Source: Jeongeupia sp. HS-3
GTDB lineage: Bacteria > Pseudomonadota > Gammaproteobacteria > Burkholderiales > Chitinibacteraceae
Length of the DNA stretch: 64,000 nt
Direction of reading: 5' to 3'
Assembly (NCBI RefSeq): GCF_015140455.1
Contig: NZ_AP024094.1
Location: 992,001-1,056,000 of the forward strand
The notes under the pieces were generated by a model. That model was not told where the DNA came from. It saw only the letters and a list, made by a program, of their open reading frames with translations, and did not search any database. Numbering within the stretch: position 1 is the stretch's first letter; every line of letters begins with the position of its first letter. This document shows positions 49,817 to 58,146 of this stretch, one piece after another. Position numbers and translations under genes: made by a program.

Positions 49817-50140
49817 ATGCGCCTGCTTGCCATTATTCTTGCCCTATTGATTGCCCTGTTGCAGTGGCCGTTATGGATCGGCAAGGGGAGCTGGTTGCGC
49901 GTGTGGCAGCTGGATAACGAGCTGGTTGCCAAGCGCGGACAAAACGAGCGCTTGAAAGAGCGCAATGCCGCACTCGATGCCGAAGTCGCCGATCTCAAAT
50001 CGGGAACCGATGCGATCGAAGAGCGTGCCCGCAACGAACTGGGCATGATTCGCCAGGATGAAGTGTTCTTCCAGGTGCTGGATCGGCGCAAGCCGGCGAG
50101 TGCGCCGAGCATCGCAGGCCGCATTGCCTCCTCGCCCTGA
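49817..50140 (+). CDS. ftsB: Cell division protein FtsB
   Basis: A 107-residue bitopic protein: one N-terminal membrane helix ([20 protein letters not shown]) and a periplasmic coiled coil ([29 protein letters not shown]), then the conserved [19 protein letters not shown]. FtsB works with FtsL and FtsQ in the divisome. Its place after eno is conserved in proteobacteria. Confidence 0.95.
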   Translation: MRLLAIILALLIALLQWPLWIGKGSWLRVWQLDNELVAKRGQNERLKERNAALDAEVADLKSGTDAIEERARNELGMIRQDEVFFQVLDRRKPASAPSIAGRIASSP

Positions 50141-50145
50141 CGTGC

Positions 50146-50209
50146 AACTGTACTGTTGTATTGCTCAATAAAACAAATATTCACAACTGTTGTACCGTGA
50201 CTGTATATT
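50146..50209 (+). promoter_or_regulatory. MocR promoter and repeated operator-like sites
   Basis: ACTGTTGTA occurs twice (50152-50160 and 50186-50194), flanked by AACTGTA (50146-50152) and GACTGTA (50199-50205). The second group overlaps a possible promoter TTCACA (50180-50185), 18 nt, TATATT (50204-50209), 26 nt before the regulator start. Direct repeats over the promoter fit the dimeric MocR regulators. Confidence 0.55.
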
Positions 50210-50234
50210 GGTATCTCATCTGAAATGAGGTGCC

Positions 50235-51716
50235 ATGATGGCGACGTCGGTCTCCCCTGCCGCAAGGCGCAAGTCGGATACGCTGTATTTCCAGTTGGCT
50301 GAGGAAATGGCGCAGGCGATTGCCGCTGGTGTGCTCAAGGCCGGCGAGCGTTTGCCATCGATCCGGAAGCTGTCGGCACAGCGGCAAATCAGTCTCTCCA
50401 CCGTGATGGAGGCGTATCGCGAGCTGGAAGCCCGTGGTTTGATCGAGGCGCGGCCGCAGAGCGGTTTTTACGTTCGTGCGATGCATACCGCCTTTGTGGC
50501 GCCGGCGTTGACCCAGCCACCGACCGAGCCTCGCGAGGTTGTCACCGCACCGGTACTCTGGCCTTATCAGATCAACGAAAACCAATCGATACGCGTCGAT
50601 TTCGGTCTGGCGATTCTCTCTCCCGAACTTTATCCGACCCAGCAATTGCAGCGCTTGCTGGCGCAAACCACGCGTTATCAGCCGCGCATCCTGGCCGATT
50701 ATGGCAAGCCGGCTGGCGATATCGAACTGCGGCGACACATCGCCCGGCGCTCGCTGGCCTGGGGTGGCCAGTTCGAGGCCGATGATGTTTTGATCACGCA
50801 CGGTTGCCTCGAGGCGATCAATCTGTGTTTGCGTGCCGTCACCGAGCCCGGTGATGTGGTGGCGATCGAATCGCCGGCGTATTTCGGGCTGTTGCAGATT
50901 CTGGAGAGCTTCAAGCTCAAGGCGCTGGAAATCCCGACGCATCCGCAAACGGGGATTTCGATCGAGGCGCTGGAACTGGCTACACGCGACGGCCGGGTGA
51001 AGGCCTGTCTGCTGATTCCCAATTTCTCCAACCCGCTCGGCAGCGTGATGCCGGACGAGAACAAGAAGCGTCTGGTCGAGATGTTGTCGAGCCGGAATAT
51101 TCCGCTGATCGAGGATGACCTGTATGGCGAGTTTTTCCACCACGGCAGCCGTCCCCGTCCGGCCAAGGCCTTCGATCGCGACGGCAATGTGATGCTGTGC
51201 TCGTCGTTCACCAAGGCACTGGCTCCGGGGATGCGTGTGGGCTGGGTGGTGGCCGGGCGCTGGCGGCGCGAGCTCGAGAAGCTCAAGTTCATCAACACCT
51301 ATTCGACGCCGCTGGCGCTGCAGCAGACGATCGCACGCTTTCTCGAAAATGGCGGCTACGATCACCATTTGCGCCGTTTGCGGCGTGCCGTGGCCGAGCA
51401 GGTGGATGGTGCGGTATCGGCAATCCGGCGTTTTTTCCCCAAGGACACCCGCTTGAATGTGCCAAGCGGCGGCTATGTGCTGTGGGTTGAGCTACCAGAG
51501 TGTATCGATACGCGAGCACTGCTCAGGCTGGCGCTGAACGAGGGCATCAGCTTTGCGCCGGGCGAGCTGTTTTCGCCCAGCCAGAGCTACCGCAACTGCT
51601 TGCGTATTTGCTGCGTCGAGCCGTGGACAACCCGGCACGAGCGGGCCATCCAGCGTTTGGGCGAGATCTGCCAGTCGCTTTTGCAGCCGGTGCCGCAAGA
51701 TACGGCCACGGTCTGA
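50235..51716 (+). CDS. MocR-type regulator (GntR winged helix fused to aminotransferase fold)
   Basis: A 493-residue fusion. Residues about 14-80 are a GntR-type winged helix (LYFQLAEEMAQAIAAGVLKAGERLPSIR, then QISLSTVMEAYRELEARGLIEA). The rest is a class I aminotransferase fold with the PLP lysine in CSSFTKALAPGMRVGWVV. Such MocR proteins are PLP-sensing regulators, not enzymes. GAGGTG precedes the ATG; ATG 50238 is an alternative. The next gene is convergent. Target genes are unknown, but similar promoter text occurs before the DUF2917 gene. Confidence 0.9.
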   Translation: MMATSVSPAARRKSDTLYFQLAEEMAQAIAAGVLKAGERLPSIRKLSAQRQISLSTVMEAYRELEARGLIEARPQSGFYVRAMHTAFVAPALTQPPTEPREVVTAPVLWPYQINENQSIRVDFGLAILSPELYPTQQLQRLLAQTTRYQPRILADYGKPAGDIELRRHIARRSLAWGGQFEADDVLITHGCLEAINLCLRAVTEPGDVVAIESPAYFGLLQILESFKLKALEIPTHPQTGISIEALELATRDGRVKACLLIPNFSNPLGSVMPDENKKRLVEMLSSRNIPLIEDDLYGEFFHHGSRPRPAKAFDRDGNVMLCSSFTKALAPGMRVGWVVAGRWRRELEKLKFINTYSTPLALQQTIARFLENGGYDHHLRRLRRAVAEQVDGAVSAIRRFFPKDTRLNVPSGGYVLWVELPECIDTRALLRLALNEGISFAPGELFSPSQSYRNCLRICCVEPWTTRHERAIQRLGEICQSLLQPVPQDTATV

Positions 51717-51726
51717 GTCAGGCTAG

Positions 51727-52005
51727 CTAGCGGCTGTCGTCGCCGCCCTCATCGGTGATGTTCATCACCATCATGCAGCTGGTCGGGCCGCTATATTGCA
51801 CCTCGTCGCAAAAGGGCGAGTACGACATCAGGCAGGGCTGGTTGGTGCGTGTTTCATCGACCCAGATTACGTCAAAGCGCTGCCCGCAGACGGAATCCAG
51901 CACCGTGCGCAGCATGCTGATGTTTTCGACCAGGCCGGCGGTCGCTACCGAGCTGAATATGCTCACGGCGAGGGCTAACGAGGCGAGGAGGGAGGGGTGA
52001 GCCAT
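51727..52005 (-). CDS. Small secreted cysteine-containing protein, function unknown
   Basis: A 92-residue protein with a perfect AAGGAGG before ATG 52005. A signal peptide (LLASLALAVSIFSSVATAG) is followed by a short domain containing four Cys (SVCGQ, QPCLM, FCDE, SCMM), enough for two disulfides, and an acidic C-terminus (NITDEGGDDSR). No family recognised. It is convergent with the MocR gene and upstream of nothing else on its strand except the DUF2917 gene 83 nt before it. Confidence 0.7.
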   Translation of the reverse strand: MAHPSLLASLALAVSIFSSVATAGLVENISMLRTVLDSVCGQRFDVIWVDETRTNQPCLMSYSPFCDEVQYSGPTSCMMVMNITDEGGDDSR

Positions 52006-52088
52006 GGTGAACCTCCTTGCAGTCTGCCAGCACGGCGTGCTGGCCTGATAAATCGACTGCATGGGTTCACTCTAGTTTCTTACAGCGG

Positions 52089-52373
52089 TCACTTCAGTGC
52101 CGTGATGCCACCGAATATCGGCTGGGGTGTTGCCGAAAAACGAAAATGCATACTGCGCGGCGGCTCGGGGTCAAGTACGAGGCACGCCGGAATGCCGCTG
52201 GATTCGATCAATGCGATGCCACTTGCGGGCGCATGCCAGTGCTCGCCTTGCGACAAAATGATGTCTACGCCATTGAATGTGAGCCAGGCGCTGCCGTGTT
52301 TGCAATACAGCTGCCGCCCCGATGTGAGTGTCAGTTTGAGCAGCCGATCCGCTTGAAGTGTCAGGGTTTGCAT
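52089..52373 (-). CDS. DUF2917-type small cupin-like protein
   Basis: A 94-residue protein without signal peptide. The pattern SGRQLYCKHGSAWLTFNGVDIILSQGEHW matches the DUF2917 family, small beta-rich proteins of unknown role in proteobacteria. A perfect AGGAGG precedes ATG 52373. It may be co-transcribed with the small secreted protein gene downstream. Its promoter region carries a sequence related to the MocR operator-like repeats. Confidence 0.75.
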   Translation of the reverse strand: MQTLTLQADRLLKLTLTSGRQLYCKHGSAWLTFNGVDIILSQGEHWHAPASGIALIESSGIPACLVLDPEPPRSMHFRFSATPQPIFGGITALK

Positions 52374-52436
52374 CGTCGCCTCCTGTTTGGGCCGATATGA
52401 CGATGCTACGACGTGCGGTGTTGGCTCGACAGGCGC

Positions 52437-52452
52437 AACTGTACCGGTTCAG
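52437..52452 (-). promoter_or_regulatory. MocR-like site upstream of the DUF2917 gene
   Basis: AACTGTACCGGTTCAG shares AACTGT and TGTACCG with the repeats before the MocR gene (TGTACCG also at 50191-50197). It lies 64 nt before the DUF2917 start and contains a near-palindromic GTACCGGTTC core. A shared regulator is inference. Confidence 0.4.
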
Positions 52453-52569
52453 GGTGATGCAGTGCTTCAGGCAAGGCTGATTGTATTGCTTATGCCGTTG
52501 GCAAACTGTTTGGGTTCCCCGTCCACCGGATAGCCAGATTGCGGCCGACCTTCCATTCGGGCCAGGGTT

Positions 52570-54507
52570 TTAGTCGTCATCATCGCCGGGGCTGGGTGCC
52601 TGATAGGCCTCGCCACGGCGCAGGGCGCGCAGCAGGAAACGCGCCGGGTCGATCGCCCGAATCAGCGCCGTTTCAACGGGTAATGGTTCGCCGTTGAGCT
52701 GGCAGGCGAGGATTTCTCCCGTCAGCACCGACCACGATAATCCGCGTGCGCCAAAGCCGAGCGCGCCGTAGAGGCCGGGCTGGCACGGGATCTGCGCGGG
52801 TTGATGGCAACGTGGATAGCCTTCAAACCAGGGCTGCGGCAACGCGCCGACGAGGGGCAGACGATCCGGCGAGGCCGGGCGATGACAAAGGCGGTTCGTC
52901 ATCGGCAACGCATCGGAGATAACCTGTTCGGGCAGTAGCGCGGCCAGCGCGGCGCGGTTTTCCGCTTCAGCTGCGGTGATGTCGCCGTTATAGCTGGCCG
53001 CCCCGACGATGCGCTCGCCGTTGTGGCTGCCGGTCAGGTAACCGGCGCCGGCGATGCCGGCCGCCGGTAGCGCTATGGCGTCGGCGGCGATGTGGCTGGC
53101 GACGCGGGCGACACGCCAGAGCGGCAAGTCGCTGGCTTGCGGCAGCGCCCGTGCGGCGCTGGCGTTGGCAAGGATGACGATAGGCGCGCGACCGATCAGG
53201 GCCGCGTCGGCATCGAACGCCAGCCAGTGACCGGTCGGTTCATCGTATTCGAGTCGGGCGACGGTGGTCTCGCCGCGAAAGCGCACCAAGGCGCCGTGCC
53301 GCGCCAGCAGTGCGCGACAAAAGCCTGGCGGATTGATCCATGCGCCGCGCTCAAACCACCAGCCGCCGCGCGCGGGACGAAGCCGGAGCTTTGCCTTGGC
53401 CTCGTCACGAGACCAGAACTGCAAACCGGGCCAGTCACCGCTGCTGGCGATGCTTTGTTGGAGTGTCTCTTGTTCGGCGCTGCGGGCGACCTGCAGGATG
53501 CCGTCGATGCCGTGCGGGACGTCGAGGCCGGCGTTGCCGAGTTCATTCAGTAATGCCAGTGTCGCCGCATTGCCGGCACGGCTGAGTCGGGCGAGGTGGT
53601 TGTCGTCCTGGGACACATAGGCGTGCATCAAGCCGGCCAGATTACCCGATGATTGCGTGGCCGCTTCGGCTTCGGCATCGACGATGTCGATCTGCCAGCC
53701 GCGGGCCGCCAGTCTTTCTGCGGTGGCGCAGCCGGCGAGGCCGGCGCCGATGATCAATGCGTGTCTGGCGGTGGCGTGCGGATCGGGTCGCCGTGGTGCA
53801 CGGGCCACGCCGCCGCGCAGCATCTGCCATTTGCTGCCATAACCCTTGGATTTGGCGACGGCAAAACCGCATTCGTTCAGGCTGCGCCGCACCGCGCCGG
53901 CGGCGGTATAGGTGGCCAGCGTGGTTTGGGCATGGCTGAGCCGCCAGAGTTGCTTGAAGACCGCCGGCGACCAGAGTTCGGGGTTTTTCGACGGTGAAAA
54001 GCCATCGAGATAAATGGCATCGGCGCGCGCCTCAAGCTGCGGCAGTACCTCGAGCACATCGCCGAACAGCAGCGTCAGCGTGACCCGGCCCTGAGCCAGC
54101 CGCAGGCGATGAAAGCCCGGGGTGAGTTCGGGCCATTGCGCCAGCAGTTCAGCGGCCATGTCGGCAAATTGCGGGTAGCGTGCCAGCAGGGTGGCCAGAT
54201 CATCCCGGCCGAACGGATGGCGTTCGACCGAGACGAAATGCAGCCGGGCACAGGCTTGCGGATCGGCCCGCCAGGCCGCCCAGGTCACCAGAAAGCTCAG
54301 TCCCTGGCCAAAGCCGGTCTCGACGATGGTAAAGACCTCGCGGCCTTGCCAGCGACCGGGCAAACCGTTGCCGCCAAGGAAGACATGCTCCGCCTGGCCG
54401 ATGCCGCCGTCGGGCGAATGGTAGGCATCGTCATACTGGCTCGAATACGGCACGCCGTGATCGTTCAGCTCGAGGCGGGCGGGCGTGAGGCGGGCAGAGT
54501 GAGCCAA
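52570..54507 (-). CDS. mnmC: Bifunctional tRNA 5-methylaminomethyl-2-thiouridine biosynthesis protein MnmC
   Basis: A 645-residue fusion of two enzymes that finish mnm5s2U at tRNA wobble position 34. Residues about 1-240 are the SAM methyltransferase (ETGFGQGLSFLVTWAAW; DAIYLDGFSPSKNPELW); the rest is an FAD oxidase (ALIIGAGLAGCATAERLAAR; FGARGLSWSVLTGEILA). The start is TTG 54507, as no ATG gives the conserved LTPARLELNDHGVPYS. The short gap to the next gene upstream (27 nt) suggests they may share a transcript. Confidence 0.95.
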   Translation of the reverse strand: MAHSARLTPARLELNDHGVPYSSQYDDAYHSPDGGIGQAEHVFLGGNGLPGRWQGREVFTIVETGFGQGLSFLVTWAAWRADPQACARLHFVSVERHPFGRDDLATLLARYPQFADMAAELLAQWPELTPGFHRLRLAQGRVTLTLLFGDVLEVLPQLEARADAIYLDGFSPSKNPELWSPAVFKQLWRLSHAQTTLATYTAAGAVRRSLNECGFAVAKSKGYGSKWQMLRGGVARAPRRPDPHATARHALIIGAGLAGCATAERLAARGWQIDIVDAEAEAATQSSGNLAGLMHAYVSQDDNHLARLSRAGNAATLALLNELGNAGLDVPHGIDGILQVARSAEQETLQQSIASSGDWPGLQFWSRDEAKAKLRLRPARGGWWFERGAWINPPGFCRALLARHGALVRFRGETTVARLEYDEPTGHWLAFDADAALIGRAPIVILANASAARALPQASDLPLWRVARVASHIAADAIALPAAGIAGAGYLTGSHNGERIVGAASYNGDITAAEAENRAALAALLPEQVISDALPMTNRLCHRPASPDRLPLVGALPQPWFEGYPRCHQPAQIPCQPGLYGALGFGARGLSWSVLTGEILACQLNGEPLPVETALIRAIDPARFLLRALRRGEAYQAPSPGDDDD

Positions 54508-54534
54508 GGGGGCTTTCCGGGCAAAGGCGCGATT

Positions 54535-55758
54535 TTACGCGCCGACGGCCGGCGTGTCGTGGTTGGAGAGGAAGCGGCGTACCAGCAGGCAGAAGCCGAT
54601 GCCGGTGGCCAGGTTGGCGCAGGCAAACCAGAGGTTGCCGCCGCTGCCATAGCCCCAGCGGACGATTTCGATCCCGACGGTAAACAGCATCATGGTGATC
54701 ATGCCCAGCGATGCGGCCACGGTGCCCTTGCTGACGGTGCTCGAGAACAGCGTCAGCCGGTACAGCGCGGCGTTGGCAAGACCGGTGCCGAAGGCGCAGA
54801 GGCTGATGCCGGCAACGAGCCAGGCCACGGCGTTGCTGTCGATCAGCATCGCCACTGCGGCCAGTGTCAGGCCGGCCATGACCGGAACGAGGCCGATGGC
54901 GATCACCCGGTGAATCGGTACGCGGTCGGCCAGGCGGGCCAGCGTCAGATTGCCGGCGATCAGTGCGGCGAACACCGGGATCTGCCACAGACCGTAGCTC
55001 AGCGGCGTCATCTGGGCGCGTTCCATCAGGATCACCGGCGCCTGGCCGATCCACGTCAGCAGCGGCAGGCTGGCCGCGCCGATGGCCAGCGCGCCGCAGA
55101 CGAAGCGGCGGTTGCCGAACACCTTGCGGTAATCGCCGACGATCTCGCGCGCATTGAACGGTGTGCCGCGCAGCTTGGCGGTCTCGGGCATGGTGCGCCA
55201 GAGGCCGAACAGCGAAATCGTCGTCGTCACGGCGATGATGACGAAGATGCTGCGCCAGGGGGCCACCTCGATCAGCGCCGCGCCGGCCACCGGGCCGATC
55301 AGCGGCGCCAGCAGGGCGACGTTGGCCATCAGTGCCATCACCTTGATCGCCGCAGTCTCGGAAAACGCCTCCTGGATCGAGGCATAGCCGATCGCGGTGA
55401 CAAAGCACAGGCTCATGCCCTGAAAGAAGCGCAGCACCATGAACTGGCCGATCGAGCTGGTCGGCAGCGTCAGCAGTAGCAGGACGATGAAGGCGGCGAC
55501 ACCGAACAGCATCACCGGGCGCCGGCCGACGCGGTCGGACAGCGGCCCCAGCAGCCACTGCAGTGCCGCACCGCCGGCGAGATAGGCCGCCAGCGCGGTC
55601 GGCACCAGCGAAGACGGCGCATTGAATTCGTGCACCACCTGCAGCATGCCGGGCAGGATCATGTCGTTGGCGATGTAGGTGGAGAACTCGAACAGAACCA
55701 GCGAGAGCGGAAACAGCATGGCTCGCCAGCTCAGCCGGGAAATGGGCTGACTGATCAT
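54535..55758 (-). CDS. MFS multidrug transporter, MdfA-like
   Basis: A 407-residue 12-helix major facilitator. The MdfA hallmark in helix 1, FEFSTYIANDMILPGM, keeps the acidic Glu and Asp used for drug/proton exchange. LLGPLSDRVGRRPVMLFG is the motif A loop and LAPLIGPVAGAALIE the motif C. Length is like MdfA (410). It exports cationic and neutral drugs in the known relatives; the substrate here is not tested. It is 27 nt upstream of mnmC on the same strand. Confidence 0.88.
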   Translation of the reverse strand: MISQPISRLSWRAMLFPLSLVLFEFSTYIANDMILPGMLQVVHEFNAPSSLVPTALAAYLAGGAALQWLLGPLSDRVGRRPVMLFGVAAFIVLLLLTLPTSSIGQFMVLRFFQGMSLCFVTAIGYASIQEAFSETAAIKVMALMANVALLAPLIGPVAGAALIEVAPWRSIFVIIAVTTTISLFGLWRTMPETAKLRGTPFNAREIVGDYRKVFGNRRFVCGALAIGAASLPLLTWIGQAPVILMERAQMTPLSYGLWQIPVFAALIAGNLTLARLADRVPIHRVIAIGLVPVMAGLTLAAVAMLIDSNAVAWLVAGISLCAFGTGLANAALYRLTLFSSTVSKGTVAASLGMITMMLFTVGIEIVRWGYGSGGNLWFACANLATGIGFCLLVRRFLSNHDTPAVGA

Positions 55759-56132
55759 GGACGTGCTTTGGAGAGGTGGCCCGGCAGTGTGAAGGATGAC
55801 GTGGGGATGTGCGATGAACGATTACCAATTCCGACAAGCTGGATCAAATCGCGTGCTCGCTGTGGCTAATCCGGCCCGGTTTCCAGACTGTTCCGGCCCG
55901 AATCGGGGGAGGCCGGCACCGGCCGGCACGAGAAAGCTGACTGCCGGTGTTGCGCCTGTCGGGGGCTGAACCCAGTCCGGGGGCGGGTTGAACAAGAGCG
56001 GGCTGAGGGTGGTGGCACAGGCTGACGCATGCTGTTCCTGGCTGGAATATCGTTCGCTTTATTAATTCTTTCCGGGTCTATGTGGCGTCTCACTAACCTT
56101 GCTGAGTATTTACAAACAAGGAGGAATGTTGA
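55759..56132. other. 374-bp gene-free interval
   Basis: Lies between the divergent MdfA-like and DUF1214-like genes. It holds GC-rich runs with a short inverted GGCCGGC-ACC-GGCCGGC-type motif near 55910-55927 and an AT-richer stretch at 56050-56115. I see no protein gene and no clear -35/-10 pair. Confidence 0.5.
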
Positions 56133-57494
56133 ATGACGTCACCCCGCGCCGTATCGAATCTCCCCCGGTCGAGCCGTTTTCGCGGCCAGTTGCTGCTGCT
56201 GGCGTTGAGCAGCTTGCTGGCCACCGCCGCCGCACCCGCCGCATCGGTGCTGGCCACGCCCGAGCAGCAGCTGCTCGATGCCAAGGCGATCCAGATCAAG
56301 AAGAGCAATATCTTCATCGTGCAGCGGGCCCAGCTTGCTGCGGCCTATGCCGCGGCGCATGGTGCGCCGATCAGTTCGGAAGCATCGTCGCGGCTGAACG
56401 GCGCGCTTGATGAGCTGATTTTCAGCGCGATCCAGAAGGCGGTGAACAACGATCCGGTCTACCCGAAGGTGTATTGGCTGAATGCGCCGCCGCGCAACTG
56501 GTTCGGCCTGAAAGTGCCCGGCGGCCGTTATTCCTACGACAACCCGGACAATATCTACCGCACCATTCCGATCGATGGCGATTCCAGCTATGTGATCCAC
56601 GGCAAGCGCACCGGCAGCGGCCCGAGCGACGTGACCTTTTCGCTGATCAGCAATCCGAACTATCAGCAGAGTATTGCGGTGCTGAACGGCCCGGATTTGG
56701 TGGTGGACGCCGATGGCAATTTCACGATCACGATCGACAATCAACCGGCCAATGGTCGTCCCAACCACATCCGGTCGACGTCGGAGGCGAAGCAACTGTT
56801 CGTGCGTAACAACTTCGGCAACTGGAACACTGAAACGGCCGATGCGCTGAGCGTGACGCGGCTGGGGACGCCGTGGCGCAGCGGCAAGAGTGACGCCGCT
56901 ATCGTCGCCGATGTGGTGACCAATCTGAACGAATCGACGCTGGCGTACGGCGTCGGCACGCTGGGGGTGAAAACCTACGCCAACCCGGTCAATACGCTGC
57001 CGCAGCCGAGCTCGTCGAGCACGCTGGGGACGCTGGTGACCCAGGCGAGCACCTTCGGTCACTTCAGGCTGGCCGACGACGAGGCGCTGATTGCCTCGGT
57101 GAGCATCGGAGGCGCGGGCTACTTCGTGCTGCCGGTGACCGATCCGTGGACGGTGACGGTCGATCCGGTCAATCGTCAGCTCAGCCTGAACAACACGCAG
57201 GCGGTGGCCGACGCTGACGGCAACTACACCTTCGTGGTGTCGTTGCGCGATCCGGGCGTGCACAACTGGGTGGAGACCGTCGGCCTGCACGAAGGCACGA
57301 TCATGCCGCGCTGGCAAAACCTGCCGGCCACGGCACCGGCGAGCGGTGGCCCGGCGATTTCGGCGCGCGTCGTCAAACTGGCGGACCTGCCGCATTACCT
57401 GCCGGTGGGAACGCGCTATGTCAGCGCCGCCGAGCGCCAGCAACAGTTGCAGTCGCGGGCGGCCGCCTATGCACAACGGCTGGTGACGGACTGA
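56133..57494 (+). CDS. Secreted DUF1214-like protein, function unknown
   Basis: A 453-residue protein with a perfect AAGGAGG eight bases before ATG 56133. A long basic N-region and hydrophobic stretch (LLLLALSSLLATAAAPAAS) give a signal peptide. The middle (NPDNIYRTIPIDGDSSYVIHGKRTG) and the later IDNQPANGRPNHIRSTSEAK resemble DUF1214 proteins, found near DUF1254 and lipid- or steroid-handling genes. No catalytic motif is recognised. A terminator follows. Confidence 0.7.
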   Translation: MTSPRAVSNLPRSSRFRGQLLLLALSSLLATAAAPAASVLATPEQQLLDAKAIQIKKSNIFIVQRAQLAAAYAAAHGAPISSEASSRLNGALDELIFSAIQKAVNNDPVYPKVYWLNAPPRNWFGLKVPGGRYSYDNPDNIYRTIPIDGDSSYVIHGKRTGSGPSDVTFSLISNPNYQQSIAVLNGPDLVVDADGNFTITIDNQPANGRPNHIRSTSEAKQLFVRNNFGNWNTETADALSVTRLGTPWRSGKSDAAIVADVVTNLNESTLAYGVGTLGVKTYANPVNTLPQPSSSSTLGTLVTQASTFGHFRLADDEALIASVSIGGAGYFVLPVTDPWTVTVDPVNRQLSLNNTQAVADADGNYTFVVSLRDPGVHNWVETVGLHEGTIMPRWQNLPATAPASGGPAISARVVKLADLPHYLPVGTRYVSAAERQQQLQSRAAAYAQRLVTD

Positions 57495-57521
57495 ACGCGG
57501 CGCGGATCTCGCGTCGGCGAC

Positions 57522-57543
57522 AAAGCACCTGCGGGTGCTTTTG
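57522..57543 (+). terminator. Terminator after the DUF1214-like gene
   Basis: AAAGCACC-TGCG-GGTGCTTT followed by TG and a T-rich stretch, 28 nt after the stop. Confidence 0.75.
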
Positions 57544-57648
57544 TCCTTTGTGCGCTTGAGTGCGGACGTTGGCCGGGGCTGGCCGGGGCTGGCCGGGCGA
57601 GCTGCTTTGCGGCATGCTCGCCGGCTTCCGTCTGACCTGGTTTTAGCG

Positions 57649-58122
57649 ATGAAACAGATTGATATCGATGCCTTGAATAGCTTGTCGGCGCAGGCCGCCG
57701 GATCGCCGCGCCAGCGCGCCAACCTCAACCTGCATCCGGAACTCGCCGATCCGATCCAGCGACTGGCGATCGCGATGGAGCCGGGCACCTATGTGCGCCC
57801 GCACCGGCATCCACATACCTGGGAGTTGCTGTATCCGCTGCGCGGCCGGTTTGTGGTGCTGCATTTCGACGACAAGGGCACGGTGATCGACCGTGCGGTG
57901 CTTGGCGAAGATAGCGCGGTACTGGAAACGCCGGCCGGCGTCTGGCATGCGGTGTTGTCGCTCGACGAGGGCGGGGTGATCTTTGAAGTCAAGCACGGGC
58001 CGTACACCGCCATCGCGGCCGAGGACTACACGCGCTGGTCGCCGGCCGAGGGCGATGCGGCCACTGCCGCGCTGATGGCCCGCTATGCAACGGCGCAGCC
58101 GGGTGATGTGCTGGCGAACTAA
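57649..58122 (+). CDS. WbuC-like cupin metalloprotein
   Basis: A 157-residue cupin. Metal ligands appear in YVRPHRHPHTWELLYPLRGR and later GVWHAVLSLDEGG. The fold and N-terminal helix (DALNSLSAQAAGSPRQRANL) fit the WbuC family, often near O-antigen genes but also isolated. The substrate is unknown. Upstream, a GGGGCTGGCC unit is repeated in tandem at about 57573-57600. Confidence 0.78.
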   Translation: MKQIDIDALNSLSAQAAGSPRQRANLNLHPELADPIQRLAIAMEPGTYVRPHRHPHTWELLYPLRGRFVVLHFDDKGTVIDRAVLGEDSAVLETPAGVWHAVLSLDEGGVIFEVKHGPYTAIAAEDYTRWSPAEGDAATAALMARYATAQPGDVLAN

Positions 58123-58146
58123 AAACCGCCGCCTAAAACCTGCGCG

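Noticed and set aside
57573-57604. Short GGGGCTGGCC tandem repeat as a functional element
   Set aside because: Only two to three units, in GC-rich DNA; chance slippage is enough to explain it.
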